A stretch of 64,000 bases of DNA from Phytohabitans sp036906915 (lineage in GTDB: Bacteria; Actinomycetota; Actinomycetes; Mycobacteriales; Micromonosporaceae), in assembly GCF_036906915.1 (NCBI RefSeq), contig NZ_JBAKHX010000040.1:1-64000 (forward strand). Reading direction: 5' to 3'. Position 1 is the stretch's first letter. Every line of letters begins with the position of its first letter. Shown here one piece after another: positions 52,700 through 61,103 of the stretch. Made by a program: the position numbers and the translations under genes. The notes beneath the pieces are model-generated. The model was not told the origin of the DNA, made no database searches, and saw only the letters and a list, made by a program, of their open reading frames with translations.

Positions 52700-53874
52700 A
52701 TGCACCCCGCAACCTGTTGATAGACAACATCGGCGAGCTGGTCACGAACGAGCCGCGCATGGGCAAGGGTCCGCTCGGGATCGTCCAACGCGCCGCCATC
52801 CTCGTCGAGGACGGCGCGGTCGCCTGGGTGGGCCGGTCGGCGTACGCCCAGCCGGCCGACCGGCGGCTCGACGTCGAGGGCGCCGCCGTCCTCCCGGGCT
52901 TTGTGGACAGTCACGCCCACCTCGTGTTCGCGGGCGACCGGGCCGCGGAGTTCGCCGCGCGGATGGCCGGTGAGCGGTACAACGGCGGCGGCATCCGCAC
53001 CACCGTCGCCGCCACCCGTGCGGCCAGCGACGACGACCTGCGCGACACCGTCGGGCGCCTGCGCCGCGAAGCGCTGCGGCAGGGCACCACCACGATCGAG
53101 ATCAAGAGTGGGTACGGCCTGAGCGTCGCCGACGAGGAACGGTCGCTGCGGATCGGTCGCGAGTTCACCGACGAGACGACGTTCCTCGGCGCCCATGTCG
53201 TGCCCAGCGAGTACGCCGGTCGCGTCGACGACTATGTCGGCCTCATCTGCGGCCCGATGCTGCACGCCGCCGCACCGTACGCCCGCTGGATCGACGTGTT
53301 CTGCGAGCGGGGCGCCTTCGACGCCGACCACTCGCGGGCGATCCTGACCGTCGGGCAGGCCGCCGGGCTGGGTGTGCGGGTGCACGCCAACCAGCTCGGC
53401 CCCGGGCCGGGTGTGCGGCTGGCCGTCGAGCTGGGTGCCGCCAGCGCCGACCACTGCACGCACCTGAGCGCCTCCGACGTGGACGCGCTGGCTGGGTCGT
53501 CCACTGTGGCCACCCTGCTGCCGGGCGCCGAGTTCTCCACCCGTTCGCCGTACCCGGACGGTCGCCGGCTGCTCGACGCCCGGGTGGCAGTCGCCCTCGC
53601 GACCGACTGCAACCCCGGTTCCTCGTACACGTCCTCGATGCCCTTCTGCATCGCGCTCGCGGTGCGCGAGATGGGTATGACTCCGGCGGAGGCGGTCTGG
53701 TCCGCCACCGCGGGCGGCGCGAAGGCGCTGCGCCGCACGGACATCGGTGTCCTGCGGCCCGGCGCCCGAGCCGACCTGACCGTGCTCGACGCACCGTCTC
53801 ACCTGCACCTGGCCTACCGGCCCGGCGTTCCACTCATCCGCCACGTCATGCACAACGGGGTGCTGCTCGAATGA
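52696..53874 (+). CDS. hutI: Imidazolonepropionase
   Basis: 392 aa. ATG overlaps hutF by ATGA. Metal and substrate residues lie in GFVDSHAHLVFAGDRAAEFA, GGGIRTTVAATR, IEIKSGYGLS, RVHANQLG, DHCTHLS and LATDCNPGSS. It opens the imidazolone ring to give formimidoylglutamate, the third step. The length matches the family. Confidence 0.95.
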   Translation: MNAPRNLLIDNIGELVTNEPRMGKGPLGIVQRAAILVEDGAVAWVGRSAYAQPADRRLDVEGAAVLPGFVDSHAHLVFAGDRAAEFAARMAGERYNGGGIRTTVAATRAASDDDLRDTVGRLRREALRQGTTTIEIKSGYGLSVADEERSLRIGREFTDETTFLGAHVVPSEYAGRVDDYVGLICGPMLHAAAPYARWIDVFCERGAFDADHSRAILTVGQAAGLGVRVHANQLGPGPGVRLAVELGAASADHCTHLSASDVDALAGSSTVATLLPGAEFSTRSPYPDGRRLLDARVAVALATDCNPGSSYTSSMPFCIALAVREMGMTPAEAVWSATAGGAKALRRTDIGVLRPGARADLTVLDAPSHLHLAYRPGVPLIRHVMHNGVLLE

Positions 53875-55406
53875 CCGTCACCGTACTGCCCACCGGGGTC
53901 TCCCCCGCCGACGTCCACGCCGTCGCCCGCTCCACCGAGCGGGTCACGCTGGCGCCGTCCACACTGGACGCCATGGCCACGAGCCGCGACATCGTCGACC
54001 GCATCGAGCGCGACGGCCGGCCCGTCTACGGCGTCTCCACCGGCTTTGGCGCGCTCGCCAACACGTTCATCGAGCCGGCGCGCCGGGCCGAGCTCCAGCA
54101 CGCGCTGATCCGGTCGCACGCGGCCGGCGTCGGCGCGCCCATGCCGCGCGAGGTCGTCCGGGCGATGATGCTGCTGCGGGTGCGCTCGCTGGCACTGGGC
54201 CGCTCGGGGGTACGCCCGCTCGTCGCCCAGGCCCTCGTCGACCTGCTCAACCACGACATCACGCCGTGGGTGCCCGAGCACGGCTCGCTCGGCGCGTCCG
54301 GCGACCTCGCCCCGCTCGCACACTGCGCGCTGGTGCTGCTGGGCGAGGGCTGGGTACTCGACAAGTCCGGCTCGCGGCTCGACGGCGGCGAGGCGCTGCA
54401 CCGCGCCGGGCTGCGACCGATCGAGCTGTCCTCAAAGGAGGGTCTCGCGCTCATCAACGGCACCGACGGCATGCTCGGCATGCTGCTGCTGGCGATCGAG
54501 GACGCCGGTCACCTCTTCACGATGGCCGACGTGACCGCGGCCCTGGCCATCGAGGCGATGCTCGGCACCGACCGGCCGTTCCTGCCGGAGCTGCACGCGA
54601 TCCGGCCGCACCCGGGGCAGGCCGTCTCTGCGGCCAACATCCATCGGCTGCTGCAGGACTCAGGAGTGATGGACTCGCACCGCAACGACATGGTGCACGC
54701 CGTGCAGGACGCGTACTCGATGCGCTGTGCGCCCCAGGTGGCCGGCGCCGCCCGCGACACGCTCGGTTTCGCCACCTCCGTGGCCGACCGCGAGCTGGCC
54801 AGCGTCGTCGACAACCCGGTCGTACTGCCGGACGGCCGCGTCGAGTCGACCGGCAACTTCCACGGCGCACCGCTCGGCTTCGCTGCCGACTTCCTCGCTA
54901 TCGCCGCGGCCGAGGTCGGCGCGATCGCGGAACGACGGGTCGACCGCCTTCTCGACGTGTGCCGCTCCCGCGACCTGCCGGCGTTCCTCACCCCTGACCC
55001 GGGAGTCAACTCGGGCCTGATGATCGCCCAGTACACCGCCGCCGGCATCGTCGCCGAGAACCGGCGGCTGGCGTCACCGGCCTCAGTGGACTCCGTGCCC
55101 ACGTCCGGCATGCAGGAGGACCACGTCTCGATGGGCTGGGCCGCGGCCGTCAAGCTGCGCCGCGTGCTCGACAACCTGACCAGCCTGCTCGCCGTCGAGT
55201 TGCTCGCCGGGGTACGCGGTCTCCAGCTGCGCGCGCCGCTGACACCGTCGCCTGCCGGCCGGCTCGCGATCGCCGCCGTGGAGCGCTTCGCCGGCGCGCC
55301 AGGCCCGGACGTGTTCCTGGCCCCGGTCCTCGAACAGGCCCGAGCGACCGTAACAGGCCGAGATCTACGCGAAGCGATCGAACGCGAGCTGGGCCCGCTC
55401 CTCTAG
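53871..55406 (+). CDS. hutH: Histidine ammonia-lyase
   Basis: 511 aa. ATG overlaps hutI by ATGA. The self-forming MIO prosthetic group comes from Ala142-Ser143-Gly144 in GSLGASGDLAPLAH. YGVSTGFGALANTFI, SKEGLALINGTDGML and VPTSGMQEDHVSMGW are conserved. It removes ammonia from histidine to give urocanate, the first step. The final base of its TAG stop belongs to the inverted-repeat element that follows. Confidence 0.96.
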   Translation: MTVTVLPTGVSPADVHAVARSTERVTLAPSTLDAMATSRDIVDRIERDGRPVYGVSTGFGALANTFIEPARRAELQHALIRSHAAGVGAPMPREVVRAMMLLRVRSLALGRSGVRPLVAQALVDLLNHDITPWVPEHGSLGASGDLAPLAHCALVLLGEGWVLDKSGSRLDGGEALHRAGLRPIELSSKEGLALINGTDGMLGMLLLAIEDAGHLFTMADVTAALAIEAMLGTDRPFLPELHAIRPHPGQAVSAANIHRLLQDSGVMDSHRNDMVHAVQDAYSMRCAPQVAGAARDTLGFATSVADRELASVVDNPVVLPDGRVESTGNFHGAPLGFAADFLAIAAAEVGAIAERRVDRLLDVCRSRDLPAFLTPDPGVNSGLMIAQYTAAGIVAENRRLASPASVDSVPTSGMQEDHVSMGWAAAVKLRRVLDNLTSLLAVELLAGVRGLQLRAPLTPSPAGRLAIAAVERFAGAPGPDVFLAPVLEQARATVTGRDLREAIERELGPLL

Positions 55407-55572
55407 GCCCTGTCCTGTCGATCATGTCGAGCCGAGGCGAGGCCCAGGCGGCGATCCGGTGGTGACGGGCGGAAGGTCGCATACCGGTGTTGTATGCGGC
55501 CTTTCGCCCGGTGCCGCCGGTCGTCGTCTGGGCCCGCCGCAGGGCCGGCAATGATCGGCAGGACAGGGCCTA
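55404..55572. mobile_element. MITE-like inverted-repeat element between hutH and rdgB
   Basis: The ends TAGGCCCTGTCC... (55404) and its inverse (to 55572) match over 22 bases with one mismatch. Inside, a second inverted repeat of about 18 bp (GGGCGGAAGGTCGCATAC with two mismatches) lets most of the 169 bp fold into a long hairpin. The outermost TA on each side looks like the TA target duplication used by IS630/Tc1-like elements. There is no coding capacity. The end sequence supplies the last base of both flanking TAG stops and the hairpin can act as a bidirectional terminator. Confidence 0.7.
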
Positions 55573-56181
55573 GCTCGGGAGGGTCTTGGCGATCACCTTG
55601 GCGAGCGCGCGGAACGCCTTGCCCCGATGGCTGATCGCGTCTTTCTCCTCGGGCGTCAGCTCCGCGTTGGTCCGGGCCTGGCCCTCCGCCATGAAGATCG
55701 GGTCGTACCCGAACCCGCCCTCACCGCGCGGCCCCCGGATCAGCCGGCCCGCCTGCCGCCCGTCGACCAGATGCTCCTTGCCGCCCGGCAGCACCAGCGC
55801 CGCCGCGCACACGAACGCCGCACCGCGGTGCTCGTCGGGCAGGTCGGAGATCTGGGCGAGCACCAGCTCCAGGTTGGCTTTGTCGTCGCCGTGGCGCCCG
55901 GCCCAGCGGGCGCTGAAGACCCCTGGCATCCCGCAGAGCGCGTCGACCGCCAAGCCGGAGTCGTCGGCGACCGTCGGCAGCCCCGTGTACTTGACGCCCT
56001 CGCGCGCCTTGAGCAGCGCGTTTTCGCCAAACGTCAGGCCGGTCTCCGGCGCCTCCGGGTACTCCGGCACGTCGCCGAGCCCGACGAGCTCGATCGCGTG
56101 CCGGCCGAGCGCGTGGTCGAGGATGCGCTGCAACTCGACGAGCTTCTTCGCGTTGCGCGTGGCGAGCAGCAGCTTGGTCAT
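55570..56181 (-). CDS. rdgB: XTP/dITP (non-canonical purine NTP) pyrophosphatase
   Basis: 203 aa. MTKLLLATRNAKKLVELQRI carries the substrate motif, with TGLTFGENALLKA, TVADDSGLAVDALCGMPGVF, GEGGFGYDPIF and AISHRGKAFRAL following. It hydrolyses ITP, dITP and XTP to keep them out of nucleic acids. It lies 43 bp downstream of rph in the same orientation, an old actinobacterial pairing. Its TAG stop is formed at the edge of the inverted-repeat element. Confidence 0.95.
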   Translation of the reverse strand: MTKLLLATRNAKKLVELQRILDHALGRHAIELVGLGDVPEYPEAPETGLTFGENALLKAREGVKYTGLPTVADDSGLAVDALCGMPGVFSARWAGRHGDDKANLELVLAQISDLPDEHRGAAFVCAAALVLPGGKEHLVDGRQAGRLIRGPRGEGGFGYDPIFMAEGQARTNAELTPEEKDAISHRGKAFRALAKVIAKTLPS

Positions 56182-56224
56182 GCGCGACCCCCGCAGAATC
56201 GTGGAGCGAACCGAGTTGGGTGCC

Positions 56225-56950
56225 TCATGCGAGCGCCGCCTGCTGGATCGCGGCTAGCTCGCGGCAGCCCGCCACGCCCAGGTCGAGCAGCGTATCGAGC
56301 TGTGCCCGATCGAACACACCGGACTCGCCCGTGCCCTGCACCTCGACGAAGTCACCCGCGCCGGTGCAGACGATGTTCATGTCGACGTCGGCGGTCACGT
56401 CTTCCTCGTAGCAGAGGTCGAGCCGCGGCTCACCCTTGATGATCCCGACGCTCACCGCTGCCACCGACCGGTGCACCGCGTCGCCCGGCTTGCCGGCCAG
56501 CAGGCCCTGCTTCGCCATCCAGGTGACCGCGTCGTGCAGCGCGGCGTACGCCCCGGTGATCGCGGCGGTGCGGGTGCCACCGTCCGCCTGGAGCACGTCG
56601 CAGTCCAGCACGACGGAGTTTTCGCCGAACGCCTTCAGGTCGATGCACGCCCGCAGGCTGCGGCCGATCAGACGGGAGATCTCGTGCGTGCGGCCACCCA
56701 CGCGTCCCTTGATGCTCTCCCTGTCGGAGCGGGTCGTCGTGGCGCGCGGCAGCATGCTGTATTCCGCGGTCACCCAGCCCAGACCCGAACCCTTGCGCCA
56801 GCGGGGCACGCCCTCGGTGACACTCGCCGTACACAGCACTCTGGTGGCGCCGAACTCCACCAGGACCGAGCCTTCGGGGTGCACGCTCCACTGCCGGGTC
56901 AGCGTCACCGGACGCAGTTGGTCGGGCTGCCGCCCATCAGGTCGTCCCAT
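56225..56950 (-). CDS. rph: Ribonuclease PH
   Basis: 241 aa. MGRPDGRQPDQLRPVTLTRQ is the conserved start. VLCTASVTEGVPRW, GWVTAEYSMLPRAT with RGG-like RVGGRTHEISRLIGRSLRAC, DCDVLQADGGTRTAAITGAY and GTGESGVFDRAQL are family motifs. It trims tRNA 3' ends phosphorolytically. It is the upstream partner of rdgB. Confidence 0.96.
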   Translation of the reverse strand: MGRPDGRQPDQLRPVTLTRQWSVHPEGSVLVEFGATRVLCTASVTEGVPRWRKGSGLGWVTAEYSMLPRATTTRSDRESIKGRVGGRTHEISRLIGRSLRACIDLKAFGENSVVLDCDVLQADGGTRTAAITGAYAALHDAVTWMAKQGLLAGKPGDAVHRSVAAVSVGIIKGEPRLDLCYEEDVTADVDMNIVCTGAGDFVEVQGTGESGVFDRAQLDTLLDLGVAGCRELAAIQQAALA

Positions 56951-56987
56951 GCCGCCACCCTATGCGGCCCTCGACCCACCCCGCCTG

Positions 56988-57095
56988 CTACCCCGCCGTT
57001 AGCCACGATGGCGGCACGCTGGCGAGCCTCTCGTTACGGCCGCTCCGGGTTCGGAGGCGGTTGGCGAGCCGCACGATCTTGCGGGGTGCGTTCAT
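56988..57095 (-). CDS. Possible 35-aa basic peptide overlapping the GT4 gene end
   Basis: An ATG at 57095 overlaps the stop of the glycosyltransferase (ATGA). It runs 35 codons (MNAPRKIVRLANRLRTRSGR then NERLASVPPSWLTAG) to TAG at 56990-56988, 38 bp before rph. It is Arg-rich. The ATGA overlap is the only positive evidence; it may be the truncated start of a lost gene. No family was recognised. Confidence 0.3.
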   Translation of the reverse strand: MNAPRKIVRLANRLRTRSGRNERLASVPPSWLTAG

Positions 57096-58234
57096 GCCGC
57101 GACCGGGACCTGGGTCGGTACCCCTGGCCCGGACAGCACCGCGCGGTAGTGGGCGATGAGCTCGTCGCCAATGGCCGCCCAGGAGCGCGTGGCGACCTCG
57201 GCGCGCGCGGCACTGCCGTACCGCTGCCGCAGCTCGGGGTTCGCGACCAGCTCGGCTACGGCGGCGGCGAGCGCGGCACCGTCACCGGGTGGCACGAGCG
57301 AGCCGGTCAGACCTGGGGTGACCAGGTCAATCGGTCCGCCCGAAGCCGGTGCGACGACCGGCAGCCCGCTGGCGAGCGCCTCCTGCACGGTCTGCCCGAA
57401 CGTCTCGTACGGTCCCGTGTGCGCGAAGACGTCCAGGCTCGCGTAGAGCCGGGCGAGCTGCGCGCCGTGGCGGGCGCCGAGAAACAGCGCGCCCGGCAGC
57501 GCCTTCTCCACGTCGCGGCGGGCCGGCCCGTCCCCGATCACCACGACGCGTACCCCGGGCAGCTTGCAGGTCTCCGCGAGCAGATCCACGCGCTTCTCGG
57601 CGGCCAGCCGGCCCACGTACCCGACCAGCACCTCGCCGTTCGGAGCCAGCGCCCGGCGTACCAGCTCATGGCGCCTGGCCGGCGCGAACCGCTCGGTGTC
57701 GACGCCACGCCGCCAGAGCCACACGCGCTGTACCCCGTGCCCGACCAGGTCGGCGGCCGCACGGGTGGATGGCGCCAGGGTGCGGTCGGCGCCGTTGTGG
57801 ATCGTGCGCAGCCACCGCCACGCGGTGGCCGCCCCCCAGCCGAGGTACGTGCGGGCGTAGCTGGCGACGTCCGTCTGATACACGGCCACGGACGGCAGTT
57901 GGTGCTGGCCCGCGAGCGCCACGCCACGCGCGCCAAGCAGGAACGGGCTGGCCAGGTGGACGATGTCCGGCGCGTGTGAGATCAGCGCGTCGGCGAGCCG
58001 AGGGCTGGGCAGCCCGAGGCGGAGGCCCCGGTAGCGCGGCATCGGCATGCTCGGCACCCGGACGACCGGGTACGGGTGGGCACCGGTTACGCCGCGCGCC
58101 GAAGAAGCCGGCGCGGGAGCGATGACCATCGGTGTGTGACCGGCGTCGACCAGGTGCTCGGCGATGCGGATGACGGAGTGCGCGACGCCGTTGACGTCCG
58201 GGGGGAACGACTCCGTGATGATCGCGATACGCAT
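57092..58234 (-). CDS. GT4-family glycosyltransferase (mannosyltransferase MgtA/PimB-like)
   Basis: 380 aa with a GT-B fold. The N-terminal MRIAIITESFPPDVNGVAHS is the typical opening of GDP-mannose-dependent alpha-mannosyltransferases. LWRRGVDTERFAP, VGYVGRLAAEKRVDLLAETC, VVIGDGPARRDVEKALP and the donor motif HTGPYETFGQTVQEALASGL (EX7E) follow. Mycobacterial MgtA uses such a fold on glycolipids; the acceptor here is unknown. It sits inside a gene block that lacks it in mycobacteria, between rph and the metallo-beta-lactamase gene. Confidence 0.88.
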   Translation of the reverse strand: MRIAIITESFPPDVNGVAHSVIRIAEHLVDAGHTPMVIAPAPASSARGVTGAHPYPVVRVPSMPMPRYRGLRLGLPSPRLADALISHAPDIVHLASPFLLGARGVALAGQHQLPSVAVYQTDVASYARTYLGWGAATAWRWLRTIHNGADRTLAPSTRAAADLVGHGVQRVWLWRRGVDTERFAPARRHELVRRALAPNGEVLVGYVGRLAAEKRVDLLAETCKLPGVRVVVIGDGPARRDVEKALPGALFLGARHGAQLARLYASLDVFAHTGPYETFGQTVQEALASGLPVVAPASGGPIDLVTPGLTGSLVPPGDGAALAAAVAELVANPELRQRYGSAARAEVATRSWAAIGDELIAHYRAVLSGPGVPTQVPVAA

Positions 58235-58309
58235 GCGCCCACCGTGAGGGCGGTGCAGGTGCGGCAGGCTACGCCCGGCTGACGCATCGGCGAACAGTGG
58301 CGCACAAAT

Positions 58310-59056
58310 TCAGACCTCGTACCGGGCTCCAGGCCTGACGATCTCGATCGGCCCCGAAAAGGCCCCTGACGCGGCATCCCACGTGTCGGCCTCGCTGCCC
58401 CACGCGGCCACCAGGTGGGTGAGCAGCAGCTGGCCGACGCCGGCCTTGGTCGCCACCTCGCCCGCCTCGCGGCCGGTGAGGTGCAGGTCAGGTGGGTTGT
58501 CGGCGCCGTCGATGTAGCTCGCTTCGCAGAGGAACAGGTCCGCGCCCATGGCCAGGCGCACCAGCGCGTCGCACGGCGCGGTGTCCGACGAGTACGTGAG
58601 CACGCGGCCGTTGGACTCCAGGCGCACACCGTAGGTCTCGACGGGGTGATTGACGCGGTCGACGGTCACCGTGAACGGGCCGATCGGGAACGTGCCCGGC
58701 TGCAGCCCGTAGAACGTGTACACGTCGTCGACCGGGCCCTCTTCCTGGCTGTACGCCGCGGCGATGCGGTCCGGCGCGCCAGCCGGCGCGTACACCGGCA
58801 GGGCCGGCAGGGGACCGCTCGGGTTGTACCGCCGCACGACGACGTATGTGCAGGCGTCCAGCATGTGGTCACAGTGCAGGTGCGTCAGCAGGATCGCGTC
58901 CACGGCGCGCAGCCCCGCGTACCGCTGGAGGGCCGACAACGAACCGGAGCCGAAGTCGATCAGCAGCCGGAACCCGTCCTCCTCGACGAGGTAGGCCGAG
59001 CAGGCCGATTCAGGCCCCGGAAAACTACCGGCACAGCCGAGCACAGTCAGTCGCAT
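58310..59056 (-). CDS. Metallo-beta-lactamase-fold phosphodiesterase (Rv1339-like)
   Basis: 248 aa. MRLTVLGCAGSFPGPESACS and the metal motif LLTHLHCDHMLD (HxHxDH) are followed by VNHPVETYGVRLE, LTYSSDTAPCDALV and LLLTHLVAAW. Gene order relative to rph, rdgB and cysM matches mycobacterial Rv1339, reported as an atypical class II cAMP phosphodiesterase, so a cyclic-nucleotide role is a fair inference. No export signal is present. Confidence 0.85.
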   Translation of the reverse strand: MRLTVLGCAGSFPGPESACSAYLVEEDGFRLLIDFGSGSLSALQRYAGLRAVDAILLTHLHCDHMLDACTYVVVRRYNPSGPLPALPVYAPAGAPDRIAAAYSQEEGPVDDVYTFYGLQPGTFPIGPFTVTVDRVNHPVETYGVRLESNGRVLTYSSDTAPCDALVRLAMGADLFLCEASYIDGADNPPDLHLTGREAGEVATKAGVGQLLLTHLVAAWGSEADTWDAASGAFSGPIEIVRPGARYEV

Positions 59057-59318
59057 CCAGTAGCCCCGAAATCACCCACTGCGATCGACAGTCGCTCGCC
59101 GGCGCGACCGAAGATCCGTGCCGACCTGTCTGCCACGGTGCGCAGCCTACGCCGTGACCTGCTCCCGACAGAAAGAACCGCACCAACATGTCGGCAAGGC
59201 GACATGATCCGTGGGAATGGTGCGTTCTGCGAGACAAGCGAGGTCCACCGTTACGAGGAGTGACACACGACAGTTGCACATAGTGAAGTAACCACACAAG
59301 ACGAAGGGCGGCGCCGGC

Positions 59319-59726
59319 GTGAGCGAAGCCGAAGAGATGTCTCTGGCCGAAGGGCTCGGTCTCCGGATCCAGCGCGACGAGGTACGCGAGCCCAGCCCCA
59401 CCCCGACCGGCATGGCCCGGATCTTCCGGCTGCCCGGTTGGGACGATCCGGCGCCGCCGACCACCCGGCTCGCGGCGATGTGCGGATGGGCGGCGGTGCT
59501 GGGGCTCGTCGGCCTGGCGATCGCGATCCGGGGGTTCTTCGCTGTGCTGGGTGGCAGCGTTCCCGCCTGGTACGAGCCCGCGATGGCAGCCGTCGGGGTG
59601 ACCGGCATCGGGCTGACGGTGGGCGCTTTCATGTCAGTCCAGCGCCGCCTGCTCCCCTGGCTGATGCTCGCGGCCGCGACGATCCCCTTGATCGCCGCCG
59701 TGATCCTGACCGTCCGCACCCTCTAG
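59319..59726 (+). CDS. Small membrane protein, 135 aa, unknown function
   Basis: Starts at GTG (MSEAEEMSLAEGLGLRIQRD) with GAAGGGCGG upstream. An acidic cytoplasmic lead of about 50 residues contains the amphipathic FRLPGWDDPAPPTTRL. Three helices follow (MCGWAAVLGLVGLAIAIRGF, AAVGVTGIGLTVGAF, LMLAAATIPLIAAVIL). It occupies the place of the rhomboid and murI genes in related genomes but on the opposite strand. No family function is known to me. Confidence 0.75.
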   Translation: MSEAEEMSLAEGLGLRIQRDEVREPSPTPTGMARIFRLPGWDDPAPPTTRLAAMCGWAAVLGLVGLAIAIRGFFAVLGGSVPAWYEPAMAAVGVTGIGLTVGAFMSVQRRLLPWLMLAAATIPLIAAVILTVRTL

Positions 59727-59733
59727 CGGTACG

Positions 59734-59753
59734 AGGGCGGCGGCCGCCGCCCT
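59734..59753. terminator. GC palindrome between convergent genes
   Basis: AGGGCGGCGGCCGCCGCCCT is a perfect 20-bp palindrome lying between the small membrane protein gene and cysM, overlapping the cysM stop region. It may act as a terminator for both. Confidence 0.45.
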
Positions 59754-60717
59754 AGGCCCAGAGTTGGCCTTCCAACGCGTCCTCGGCCTCGGCCAGCGTG
59801 CCGCCGTAGGCGCCCGTGGACAGGTACTTCCAGCCGCCGTCGGCGACGATGAACGCCACGTCGGCCCGCCGGCCCGCCTTGACCGCCTCGTGCGCGACCG
59901 CCAGCGCGGCGTGCAGCACCGCTCCCGTCGAGAACCCGACAAAGATCCCTTCGACCTCGACGAGCTGCCGCGTGCGTAGCACCGCGTCGCGGGTGCCGAC
60001 CGAGAACCGCCGGCTCAGCACGCTCGCGTCGTACAGCTCCGGCACGTAACCCTCGTCGATGTTGCGCAGGCCGTACACCAGCTCGCCGTAGCGCGGCTCG
60101 GCCGCCACGATCTCGATGCCCTCGACCTTTTCCCGCAGGTACCGTCCGGTGCCCATGAGCGTGCCGGTGGTGCCGAGCCCGCCGACGAAGTGGGTGATCG
60201 TGGGCAGGTCGCGCAGCAGCTCGGGCCCGGTGGTCTCGTAGTGGGCGCGGGCGTTCGCCTCGTTGCCGTACTGGAAGAGCATGACCCAGTCGGGGTGCTC
60301 GGCCGCGATCTGCTTGGCCGTGGCGACCGCCTGGTTGGATCCGCCCGCCGCCGGCGAGAAGATGATCTCCGCGCCGTACATGCGGAGGAGTTGGACGCGC
60401 TCGGTCGACACGTTTTCCGGCATCACGCACACCAACCGGTATCCGCGTAGCTTCGCCGCCATGGCGAGCGAGATGCCGGTGTTGCCGCTGGTGGGCTCGA
60501 GGATCGTGTCGCCGGGCCGGAGCCGGCCGGCCTCCTCGGCGGCCCGGACCATGAACAGTGCGGCCCGGTCCTTGACCGAACCGGTCGGGTTGCGATCTTC
60601 GAGCTTGGCCCACAGCCGCACCGGCGGCGCCCCTTCGGGCACCACCGGTGACAGGCGTGGCAGACCGACGAGCGGCGTGTTGCCGCACGCGTCAAGCAGG
60701 CTTTCGTACCGCGCCAT
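59752..60717 (-). CDS. cysM: CysO-dependent cysteine synthase (O-phosphoserine sulfhydrylase type)
   Basis: 321 aa. The PLP Lys49 lies in DRNPTGSVKDRAALFM, with EPTSGNTGISLAMAAKLRGY and VGGLGTTGTLMGTGRYLREK binding the phosphate. It follows cysO by 11 bp. In mycobacteria this enzyme joins O-phosphoserine to the thiocarboxylate of CysO, a route resistant to oxidation. The linked cysO and JAMM peptidase genes support that function rather than plain O-acetylserine use. Confidence 0.93.
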   Translation of the reverse strand: MARYESLLDACGNTPLVGLPRLSPVVPEGAPPVRLWAKLEDRNPTGSVKDRAALFMVRAAEEAGRLRPGDTILEPTSGNTGISLAMAAKLRGYRLVCVMPENVSTERVQLLRMYGAEIIFSPAAGGSNQAVATAKQIAAEHPDWVMLFQYGNEANARAHYETTGPELLRDLPTITHFVGGLGTTGTLMGTGRYLREKVEGIEIVAAEPRYGELVYGLRNIDEGYVPELYDASVLSRRFSVGTRDAVLRTRQLVEVEGIFVGFSTGAVLHAALAVAHEAVKAGRRADVAFIVADGGWKYLSTGAYGGTLAEAEDALEGQLWA

Positions 60718-60728
60718 CGCGGCCAGCC

Positions 60729-61049
60729 CTACAGGCGGTTGCCGAGCATCGCGGCGGCCGCGGCGAAGCCGAAGGCGCCGCCGGCGACGGCCGGCAGGAT
60801 GGTGACGGTGTCACCATCGGACAGCTTGGCGTCCAGCGCGCCCAGGAAGCGGACGTCTTCGTCATTGACGTAGACGTTGACGAAACGGTGCAGACCACCC
60901 TCGGGCGTCACAAGGCGCCCGCGCAGGCCGTTGTACTTGGCGTCCAGATCGGACAGCAGATCGGCGAGCGACTCACCCGCACCCTCGACGGCCTTCGCGC
61001 CGCCGGTGTAGTTGCGCAGGATGGTGGGGATGCGAACCTCAATGGCCAT
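60729..61049 (-). CDS. cysO: CysO-like ubiquitin-fold sulfur carrier with C-terminal extension
   Basis: 106 aa from ATG 61049 (GAGGAGC upstream). MAIEVRIPTILRNYTGGAKA starts a MoaD/ThiS beta-grasp fold. The functional end is TVTILPAVAGG with Gly90-Gly91. Mycobacterial CysO stops there, but here 15 more residues follow (AFGFAAAAAMLGNRL). The carrier can only be thiocarboxylated after those residues are removed, and the JAMM peptidase gene 54 bp upstream is the obvious candidate. Confidence 0.92.
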   Translation of the reverse strand: MAIEVRIPTILRNYTGGAKAVEGAGESLADLLSDLDAKYNGLRGRLVTPEGGLHRFVNVYVNDEDVRFLGALDAKLSDGDTVTILPAVAGGAFGFAAAAAMLGNRL

Positions 61050-61103
61050 GACAGAAAAGCTCCTCGGAAAAGATCTCGACAACGGTTCAGGGACGGTGAA
61101 CGC

